From contig SKVC01000089.1 in the NCBI GenBank assembly GCA_007129655.1, positions 1-22,063 on the forward strand: a stretch of DNA of 22,063 nt, read 5' to 3'. Shown here piece by piece: positions 15,054-20,914 of the stretch. Within the stretch, counting starts at the first letter, position 1. Each line of letters begins with the position of its first letter. Both the position numbers and the translations under genes were made by a program. The notes below the pieces were generated by a model. That model made no database searches. It saw only the letters and a list, made by a program, of their open reading frames with translations, and was not told where the DNA came from. This DNA is from Thermoplasmata archaeon (GTDB taxonomy: Archaea > Thermoplasmatota > Thermoplasmata > Halarchaeoplasmatales > Halarchaeoplasmataceae).

Positions 15054-16049
15054 TCAATAAACGATCGGTATGTCGGTCCCGCATTTTTTACACTTTCCGT
15101 TTTCTAGCTTTGATTTACTAGATGAAAAGTAAGAACGGGAGAGAACGACATCACCACACCCGGGGCATCGTGTGGAGTTATCTGCAGGCAGATTACCTAG
15201 ATACACGTAATTTAAGCCGACTTTCTGTGCGATATCCTTCGCTTCTTTCATCTTTTTCTCCGGTGTAGTAGGAACATCTTGCATACGGTGGGCGGGATGG
15301 AATCGTGAAAAATGGACCGGAACATCCCTTCCAAGATCATCTCTTACCCATTCCGAGAATTCTCTCAATTCTTCGGATTCATCGTTATGCTCTGGAATGA
15401 TCAGGTAGGTGACCTCCGTATGTATGCCTAGTTCGACAGATTTTATCGCGTTGTCCAGTACCGGCTGCAATCTAGCGCCCAAAATCTCTTCGTAAAAATA
15501 ATCGGTGAATGCCTTTATGTCGATGTTCATAGCATCCAGATGGGGGGATAATTTTTCCAATGGTTCCAACTCCATGTATCCGTTCGTTACGTATGCAGTG
15601 TATCCCCCTCCTGCTTTCTTATATTCACGAAAAACGTCGTAGCTGAACTCGTAAGACACCGTGGGTTCGTTATATGTCCATGCTATCCCATCGTACTTCA
15701 AAGCTTGATCGACGATATCTTCTACCGTAAGTTCCGATAGATATTGACTCTCTGGCTCTCCCCGGGCCAGCGAAGCGTTCTGGCAAAATAAGCACTGAAA
15801 GTTACACCCCATGGTTCCGAAGGAAAGAACCCGGGTTCCCGGATGGAAATGATACAATGGTTTTTTTTCTATAGGATCCGGTACGAGAGAAGCAGCCTTA
15901 CCGTAAACCAGAGAATACAATTTCCCCTTTTGGTTTTCCCGTACATTACAGATGCCTCTCTTCGCCTCCTTTATTGTACAATGATGTGCACACAGATGGC
16001 ATCGGACCTTTTCGTCCCCTATTTGTTCGTAGAACATAGCTTCCTTCAT
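15054..16049 (-). CDS. AmmeMemoRadiSam system radical SAM enzyme (PflA-like)
   Basis: This 331-residue protein is the radical SAM member of the MEMO-associated trio (TIGR04337-like). The cluster motif CxxxCxxC is seen as C82, C86 and C89 in GCNFQCLFCQN, after FHPGTRVLSFGTM. An N-terminal cysteine group (C17, C20, C24, C34; VRCHLCAHHC) and a C-terminal zinc ribbon (TRCPGCGDVV and GKCKKCG) add two more metal sites. IAWTYNEPTVSYEF and MNIDIKAF are typical of glycyl-radical-activating-enzyme-like proteins. The start at 16049 keeps the family's opening KEAMFYEQ. It faces the wHTH regulator, with the MEMO gene just beyond on the other strand. Its physiological reaction is not established. Confidence 0.9.
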   Translation of the reverse strand: MKEAMFYEQIGDEKVRCHLCAHHCTIKEAKRGICNVRENQKGKLYSLVYGKAASLVPDPIEKKPLYHFHPGTRVLSFGTMGCNFQCLFCQNASLARGEPESQYLSELTVEDIVDQALKYDGIAWTYNEPTVSYEFSYDVFREYKKAGGGYTAYVTNGYMELEPLEKLSPHLDAMNIDIKAFTDYFYEEILGARLQPVLDNAIKSVELGIHTEVTYLIIPEHNDESEELREFSEWVRDDLGRDVPVHFSRFHPAHRMQDVPTTPEKKMKEAKDIAQKVGLNYVYLGNLPADNSTRCPGCGDVVLSRSYFSSSKSKLENGKCKKCGTDIPIVY

Positions 16050-16085
16050 CTTATCTATATATGATTGTAGCCTAATTACAAATAT

Positions 16086-17096
16086 TTACCGCTCGTAAAG
16101 TGAACGATAATCATCCTCAGTGGGTGGAGGTGGCGGAGGTTTGTAATTCTCACCGAAATCGGGTACGTGTTGCATGAAAGACGGTCTTCCTCGTAGGTAG
16201 TGGACAGCTATACACATCACCGCCACTACAGTTACTAGGACGCTTATAATGCCGCCGATAAATTGACTCACTATAAATCGCGGACCTAACACGAAGGTCT
16301 GCTGCATTGCCGGGTCTAAAGAGAATAATGATACGCCACTTATCATACCACCTATGATGCTCCCGATCAAACTCATCACGATGATCAGTATTATCAATAC
16401 GATCGTAAAACCCATGGTACCGTGATCCTTGGCAAACTTTTTACTGGATGACATGGCATCAGAGATGCCTACGCCTTCTATCACAATGATCGGTATTGTA
16501 AAAAGCCACCAGTAGCAGAAGATCAATCCGGGTATCAGACAAAGCGCCGTTCCCAGAGAGATCACTATCGTAAGGATGATGCTGGCTCCTATCAACCCCA
16601 GAGGATGTTTTTTGATGACATCAAAACCGGTACCTACGTTCATTGATTTACCTTGGGCTCCCTCCTTTACCATGCCCACAATACCGCCGGCAAAAAGCAT
16701 CTCGATCATCCAGGTCATCATGCTCAGGGGTATGAATATCAATAACATCGTATAGATGATACTGAACATGTTCTCCATCCCGGTTTCGTCGACCTCTCCG
16801 CCGGTCATGGGCTCCATGGCGGAAATCAATGTCCACGTAGCGAATATGTTGATGATCGACACGATCAATATAGGTATTAGTAAGTAAACGAGGATATTTG
16901 TAAAATTATCTCTAATCAGAGAAAATGTCAGAGATAATGTGCCTGAGATGTCCGTTCCGGTCCGATTCGGTCGATAGGGTTTGGGATCATCGGGTTCCGG
17001 ATATCGAGAGCCAACATTATAACCACATCTCGGACATCTTCCGGTCCTTTCCTCTTCAAAGGTGTAAAAATTTTCGCAATTTTGGCATATGGGCAT
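16086..17096 (-). CDS. Zinc-ribbon membrane protein of unknown function
   Basis: The 336-residue protein starts with a zinc ribbon (C4, C7, C22, C25: ICQNCENF...CPRCG) followed by a Pro-rich linker. Residues about 55-305 hold some six hydrophobic segments, including ILVYLLIPILIVSIINIF, IIYTMLLIFIPLSMM, LGLIGASIILTIVISLG, LIFCYWWLFTIPIIVIEGV and IVLIILIIVMSLIGSIIGGM. The pattern, with ISDAMSSSKKFAKDH before a long helix, resembles the GDPD/DUF-type membrane domain of predicted membrane proteins; no enzymatic motif is visible. The C-terminal tail contains six prolines in a row and is probably cytoplasmic, like the ribbon. A TATA-like GATATATAT (17127-17135) and GGTG 5 nt before the ATG give it its own promoter. 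Confidence 0.7.
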   Translation of the reverse strand: MPICQNCENFYTFEEERTGRCPRCGYNVGSRYPEPDDPKPYRPNRTGTDISGTLSLTFSLIRDNFTNILVYLLIPILIVSIINIFATWTLISAMEPMTGGEVDETGMENMFSIIYTMLLIFIPLSMMTWMIEMLFAGGIVGMVKEGAQGKSMNVGTGFDVIKKHPLGLIGASIILTIVISLGTALCLIPGLIFCYWWLFTIPIIVIEGVGISDAMSSSKKFAKDHGTMGFTIVLIILIIVMSLIGSIIGGMISGVSLFSLDPAMQQTFVLGPRFIVSQFIGGIISVLVTVVAVMCIAVHYLRGRPSFMQHVPDFGENYKPPPPPPTEDDYRSLYER

Positions 17097-17126
17097 GAAT
17101 TCACCGTAAAGCCGATAGTTAGGGAA

Positions 17127-17135
17127 GATATATAT
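17127..17135 (-). promoter_or_regulatory. TATA box for the zinc-ribbon membrane protein gene
   Basis: The TATA-like GATATATAT at 17127-17135 is centred about 35 bp upstream of the ATG at 17096. Transcription would start near 17105, leaving a leader of about 9 nt that still holds the GGTG site (17102-17105). Confidence 0.5.
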
Positions 17136-17145
17136 CCTTTTCTTA

Positions 17146-18141
17146 TCATCCTATTTTTACGTCTGCGACTACATGATAGACATGTGGGGCGTAGGATTTG
17201 ATGTTTTTCAATTTCAATATGGAGAAATCATCGATCCCACAGTCAGCTAGCTGTTCTCTCAAACCAACTTCTATTTCGCCCTCTTTAACTAGAGTGTGGT
17301 AATGGATGATGCCTTCGTCGTTAAGGAACTCGAAAGCTTTGTACAGATATTTCCACGTGTCATGCAGGTATCCCATGACAACTCTGTCCGCCGGTTCTTC
17401 ACAGGAAAAATCACGATTATCTCCCAAAACGGGTTTAACCACGTTCTCAACGTTGTTGATCCTACAATTTTCCTGCAGATATCCATGGGCAACAGGATTG
17501 ATCTCAAGAGAGTAGATCCGTTCCGGAGTGCCATGGACGGCCATGGGCAGACTGAAATATCCTATCCCGGCGAACATATCGATTACTATTTCACCGTCCG
17601 TATCAACTTTAGACATACGTATACGCTCGTCGATGTTTCCGCTGGAGAACATTATTTTTGCCACATCTAATTTGAATTCCACATCATTCTCAAGATGAAC
17701 GGTTTCTGTTTCCGTACCGTAAATTATCTCGATTTCCGGTTTCCTGGTTCGTCCCAGGATATCTCCCTGTAAAGCAACTGTATCCATCCCGATGTTCTTA
17801 GCATAGCAACGCCCGATAATACCTTTGTAAGGTAGCAGTTCGGGGGCCAATTTCAATAACAGTACCTTTCCAATGCGCTCCCATCTTGTGGGGAGTAAAG
17901 GTATCAATTTTTTTGGTATGTCAACATGCGCTACTATATTTTCATAGGGTGACGGCACCCTGTTTTTGATTGGTAATTTATCCGAGTACCCGTTACCACC
18001 TTTTGTAACGGGAATAAGCAATTTACCACCTATCGGTGTTACTTCACGATCTGGATCTAAGATTCCATCTCTCTTTATCCTTCTCAACGCATGTTTTCCA
18101 TCTTCCAGGGGCACTTCCATCACGGGAAGTTTCTTCGTCAT
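17146..18141 (-). CDS. taw2: Taw2/TYW2-type tRNA(Phe) aminocarboxypropyltransferase with an N-terminal Trm5 D1-like domain
   Basis: Taw2 transfers the 3-amino-3-carboxypropyl group of S-adenosylmethionine to C7 of 4-demethylwyosine at position 37 of tRNA(Phe). From 18141 the protein has 331 residues. Residues 75-331 closely follow Pyrococcus Taw2 as I remember it: LLPTRWERIGKVLLL, KLDVAKIMFSSGNIDERIRM, SAM loop VIDMFAGIGYFSLP (186-199), DRVVMGYLHDT (252-262) and IIHYHTLVKE. The MGY after DRVV and the HYH motif favour Taw2 over Trm5, which has an NLP motif there. Residues 1-60 (HALRRIKRDGILDPDREV...LLIPV) resemble the D1 domain of Trm5, which the short Pyrococcus enzyme lacks. The chosen ATG lies about 33 nt from a shared TATA box; the longer frame to 18273 crosses the divergent gene. 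A Trm5 role is the main alternative. Confidence 0.78.
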   Translation of the reverse strand: MTKKLPVMEVPLEDGKHALRRIKRDGILDPDREVTPIGGKLLIPVTKGGNGYSDKLPIKNRVPSPYENIVAHVDIPKKLIPLLPTRWERIGKVLLLKLAPELLPYKGIIGRCYAKNIGMDTVALQGDILGRTRKPEIEIIYGTETETVHLENDVEFKLDVAKIMFSSGNIDERIRMSKVDTDGEIVIDMFAGIGYFSLPMAVHGTPERIYSLEINPVAHGYLQENCRINNVENVVKPVLGDNRDFSCEEPADRVVMGYLHDTWKYLYKAFEFLNDEGIIHYHTLVKEGEIEVGLREQLADCGIDDFSILKLKNIKSYAPHVYHVVADVKIG

Positions 18142-18170
18142 CTTGAAACAATAGAGCTTTTCACATAAGT

Positions 18171-18180
18171 ATTTTATACC
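18171..18180. promoter_or_regulatory. Bidirectional TATA box between taw2 and the exported protein gene
   Basis: ATTTTATACC at 18171-18180 is centred 28 nt before the plus-strand ATG at 18203 and about 34 nt before the minus-strand ATG at 18141. Neither start has a Shine-Dalgarno site, so both mRNAs are probably leaderless or nearly so. One AT-rich element may serve both directions. Confidence 0.55.
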
Positions 18181-18202
18181 TATAAGGTACTGTAACTGTA
18201 AG

Positions 18203-19009
18203 ATGCGATATAAAGCGTTAGTTACCACGGTTATAACCTTGTTCATGGTATTCCTTATAACGACAGGGAGCATCCAGGCCTATGTTACAGAGGTTTCTGA
18301 ACCGGGTAAAGCGAATAAGATCCTTTCCGAATTTTCAACACCTATTATACAACCGTCGGAATCCGGTAGATTATCCTTCAATATCAGTAACCAGTACGAT
18401 GGAGATTTTCTGGATGTAAGATTCACTACGGAGATATACGGATATGCCACTCTCGACTTCGAAAAGAACATATCCGAAGTCGATAACCCGCCGGTTTTCC
18501 GATCCACTGGAACTACATCGACCACCTTCGAACTCGGTGTATTACCTAGCGGAGGAACCTTTCCACTCGACCACGTCCTTCTCACGGAAAAGGATACAGA
18601 GAAGGGTGTTTACTTCGTTCGATTTGAAATACAATTTACGTACGAACCGACTGGAAACCACAGTGTGATGCGATCTCGAGGATACTTCACAGATGAAGAA
18701 TGGTCCTTCGCCACGAGGCGGCCCGGTGAAGCGGAAAAAGGTACCTATTATTCAGGGAGTATAAACATCACACATCTCGAAGTAAATGGCATATTACCCG
18801 ATACCAGCTTTACCGTAAAGACACCGATACCTCGATGGCCTCAGTACTTGCTCGGAGGGTTAGCGGCCTTCTTCGGAATATTTGCAGTTATGCTCTACAT
18901 GCAAGAAGAATACAACTCATTCCCATGGTTAGAAAAGATTCTTAATCAATGGTCCGGCAAATTTAAGCAATTTAGGAGACGTCTTGAGCACAGACTTCGC
19001 CAGCGCTGA
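18203..19009 (+). CDS. Exported, C-terminally membrane-anchored protein of unknown function
   Basis: I do not recognise a family. The 268-residue protein starts with a signal peptide or anchor (residues 5-26: ALVTTVITLFMVFLITTGSI). Residues 30-210 are rich in Ser, Thr, Gly and aromatic residues with a beta-strand pattern (SGRLSFNISNQYDGDFLDVRFT, VYFVRFEIQFTY), suggesting an Ig-like or NEW3-type extracellular domain; N-glycosylation sequons such as NIS and NIT are present. A second hydrophobic segment (about 213-234) is followed by a strongly basic tail (KQFRRRLEHRLRQR), so the tail is predicted to be cytoplasmic. It shares a TATA box with taw2 and is probably leaderless. Its last 27 codons lie opposite the 3' end of the reductase gene. 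Confidence 0.8.
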   Translation: MRYKALVTTVITLFMVFLITTGSIQAYVTEVSEPGKANKILSEFSTPIIQPSESGRLSFNISNQYDGDFLDVRFTTEIYGYATLDFEKNISEVDNPPVFRSTGTTSTTFELGVLPSGGTFPLDHVLLTEKDTEKGVYFVRFEIQFTYEPTGNHSVMRSRGYFTDEEWSFATRRPGEAEKGTYYSGSINITHLEVNGILPDTSFTVKTPIPRWPQYLLGGLAAFFGIFAVMLYMQEEYNSFPWLEKILNQWSGKFKQFRRRLEHRLRQR

Positions 19010-20062
19010 AGGATAGTCTATATCCCCTCTTTCTCCGATCACATCCAGTATTTTTTCGCCTCTGAGCGCATCGAATAATTTGTCCAATTCTTTATCACTA
19101 AATCCACAGTAAATTCTCCGCATCCAGAGGCCTTTTGATAATTCACGTTTCAAATCCCTTTGCCATCGTCGGTGATATTCTTCCAGAAATTCCGCAGAAA
19201 TGTTTCCCGTTTCCAAGGATTCTATCAAGACATCAGCGCAGTGATCCGCGGCTACAAGACCGGTGTACAGGCCACCGCCGGAAAGAGGTTTTACCTGACA
19301 GGCGGCATCGCCTACCAGCATAAGTCCGTCGCCCACGGTTTTATCCATGACACCGAGAGGTATCGATCCAGCTTGGATCCCCAAAACTTTATCATCAACG
19401 GATTTCGACTTTAGAAAGTTAATCAAATGCTCGTAAGCCCGCCCGTCGTTTGCTCCTAGTCCGTAAACCGTACCGGCGGTATGCGGGACGGACCATGCAA
19501 AAAACCCGGGTGCGATTTCGTTACCGATATAGATGTGTATTCCATTACTCTTCTCCCCGACCACGGCTTGGATACCCGGAATGATCTCCCTCGGTCCCGA
19601 TAATCCGGATACCCGTCGGATTATCGAACTGGGGCCGTCGGCTCCGATCATCATCTTCGCTTTGACCCTACCCTTAAAACCGTCTTTTAAGTAAACTAAT
19701 TCATCACCTTTCGTATCGATCGCTTTACAGCCCAGTTCTATCTCGGCTCCGGCTTCGATGGATCTCTTGGCCATCTCCTTATCGAAAGCCGCCCGATCAA
19801 GCACAAAAGCTCTACTTTCAGGCGCTTCTAGAACCAGTTCTTCTGAATTTGGTGGATGTATCGTAGCTTTGCTGAATTCATCGATCACCGAATTGGTTTT
19901 TGTCATGGCTACCACTCTAGGCGATACCAGACCGGCACATCGAACCGGTGTTCCTATACACCGATCCTTTTCGAGTACGTTAACTTCGAAACCGGCTTCC
20001 GCAGCCCTCTGAGCTACCCTTAACCCGATAGGACCGCCACCAACAATCAATACATCGTACAA
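18929..20062 (-). CDS. Geranylgeranyl reductase family FAD-dependent oxidoreductase
   Basis: Such flavoproteins saturate the isoprenoid chains of archaeal lipids, or reduce related polyprenyl substrates. From the TTG at 20062 the protein has 377 residues. FAD binding is shown by YDVLIVGGGPIGLRVAQRAAEAG (2-24), with CIGTPVRCAGLVSP as the family's cysteine region, MIGADGPSSIIRR, and GDAACQVKPLSGGGLYTGL as the second FAD motif. The frame extends to an ATG at 20179, but the added residues are not conserved-looking and would cross the promoter. A TTG start just before YDVLIV is best; a second TTG at 20071 is possible. No ribosome site is visible and a TATA-like TTAAAAG lies about 25-32 nt upstream, so it is likely leaderless. 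Its 3' end overlaps the facing gene by 81 bp. The substrate within the family is not certain. Confidence 0.87.
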   Translation of the reverse strand: MYDVLIVGGGPIGLRVAQRAAEAGFEVNVLEKDRCIGTPVRCAGLVSPRVVAMTKTNSVIDEFSKATIHPPNSEELVLEAPESRAFVLDRAAFDKEMAKRSIEAGAEIELGCKAIDTKGDELVYLKDGFKGRVKAKMMIGADGPSSIIRRVSGLSGPREIIPGIQAVVGEKSNGIHIYIGNEIAPGFFAWSVPHTAGTVYGLGANDGRAYEHLINFLKSKSVDDKVLGIQAGSIPLGVMDKTVGDGLMLVGDAACQVKPLSGGGLYTGLVAADHCADVLIESLETGNISAEFLEEYHRRWQRDLKRELSKGLWMRRIYCGFSDKELDKLFDALRGEKILDVIGERGDIDYPSALAKSVLKTSPKLLKFAGPLIKNLF

Positions 20063-20077
20063 GTTAATCAACGTGCC

Positions 20078-20117
20078 AAAGTGCACTTTACTTTTAATCT
20101 TTTCCCGATTGGGAAAA
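20078..20117 (-). promoter_or_regulatory. Promoter with two flanking palindromes before the geranylgeranyl reductase gene
   Basis: A TATA-like element (TTAAAAG, minus strand, about 20091-20097) is flanked by two palindromes: AAAGTGCACTTT (20078-20089, perfect 12 bp) on the start-codon side and TTTTCCCGATTGGGAAAA (20100-20117, 7-bp arms) on the upstream side. Transcription would start near 20068, at or just before the TTG start codons. Palindromes beside a TATA box are typical positions for repressor or activator dimers. A further AT-rich stretch, ATTATATATAA (20124-20134), is an alternative TATA box in either direction. Confidence 0.5.
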
Positions 20118-20274
20118 AAGAAAATTATATATAACCATCTCGCATTGTATATGAAGTAGTGAAGACCGAAAGAATACATGATAAATCTTTCAGTTTACTA
20201 TCGATTCACAATAAGGGAAGGCACTGAAACTACAGTTACGGGAAGAAAATCTTTCGGGAGAAGGTGGCAGAAAT

Positions 20275-20841
20275 ATGACTATTGAAAAGGGAACTGAGAA
20301 GATGGTTTACGGCCGTGCATTACTGGGGAAGTTACATCATGTAAAAAATACCCGGGGTAGAAAGGGCTTGGACGATATTTTCAAAAAGATGATAGAGGAA
20401 GGATATCGAGGACCTAGCCATATGGGGGAGATCGAGCAGAATAAAGCATACCCTTTCGAATATCATCTATTGTTACTCGATAGTTTTTATAATCTCTACG
20501 GAAAAAGCGAATTCGACAGGATGTCTAAAAAAGCACCGATGATGAAAAGCGTTGTGGGATGGTATATCAAATTCTTCAAAAAACCCGGGGTGATGATGGA
20601 AAAGGTAGGCGATTATTGGGGTAAATTTTTTGACTTCGGTGAGCTAGAAGGACGACTAGTAAATAAAAATCAAGGATCACTTACAGGTCGTGGAATTTGC
20701 ACGGATACACATTTGTTTTGCAGATCTTTAACAGGATATTTTGTAGGGGTGTGTAATTTGATAGAACTCAACACAGTTTGCAAACACACATCATGTGAAC
20801 TTGAAGGAAAAAAATCCTCCGAATGGAAGTTACATTGGTAA
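20275..20841 (+). CDS. Small protein resembling HNOB/V4R-fold (DUF2378-like) sensors
   Basis: The 188-residue protein is soluble, helical at the N-terminus and ends in a beta-rich segment. VYGRALLGKLHHVKNTRGRKGLDDIFKKM, YPFEYHLLLLDSFYNLYG and the closing part TGYFVGVCNLIELNTVCKHTSCELEGKKSSEWKLHW recall the roughly 180-residue proteins of the heme-NO-binding/V4R fold (TIGR02265-like), which may bind ligands and act as sensors. The C-terminal cysteines and histidines (CNLIELNTVCKHTSCEL) could bind metal, as in V4R domains. The resemblance is from memory and weak; no DNA-binding or enzymatic domain is attached. AGGTG lies 8 nt before the ATG at 20275; an in-frame ATG at 20302 is an alternative start. 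It is not clearly in an operon with a neighbour. Confidence 0.5.
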   Translation: MTIEKGTEKMVYGRALLGKLHHVKNTRGRKGLDDIFKKMIEEGYRGPSHMGEIEQNKAYPFEYHLLLLDSFYNLYGKSEFDRMSKKAPMMKSVVGWYIKFFKKPGVMMEKVGDYWGKFFDFGELEGRLVNKNQGSLTGRGICTDTHLFCRSLTGYFVGVCNLIELNTVCKHTSCELEGKKSSEWKLHW

Positions 20842-20870
20842 TGATCTAAAAAACCGTGAAATCTACGTAA

Positions 20871-20909
20871 TTTTTATATATTATGTGTGCAGTGTGAGAG
20901 GTCAAGGTG
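20871..20909 (+). promoter_or_regulatory. TATA box and ribosome-binding site for the subtilase-like/WD40 gene
   Basis: TTTTTATATA (20871-20880) would start transcription near 20903. AGGTG at 20905-20909 follows at once and lies 5 nt before the ATG at 20915. The leader would be about 12 nt. This is one of the clearest promoters in the window. Confidence 0.6.
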
Positions 20910-20914
20910 TCCCT

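Noticed and set aside
18142..18273. N-terminal extension of Taw2 to 18273
   Set aside because: It would run through the shared promoter and the start of the divergent exported-protein gene; the added residues resemble no domain.
20063..20179. N-terminal extension of the reductase to an ATG at 20179
   Set aside because: It would place the two palindromes and the TATA boxes inside the coding region, and the FAD motif normally begins within a few residues of the start.
20166..20257. CCGAAAG (20166-20172) and CTTTCGG (20251-20257) as a regulatory inverted repeat
   Set aside because: Only 7 bp with 78 bp between the arms; expected often by chance.
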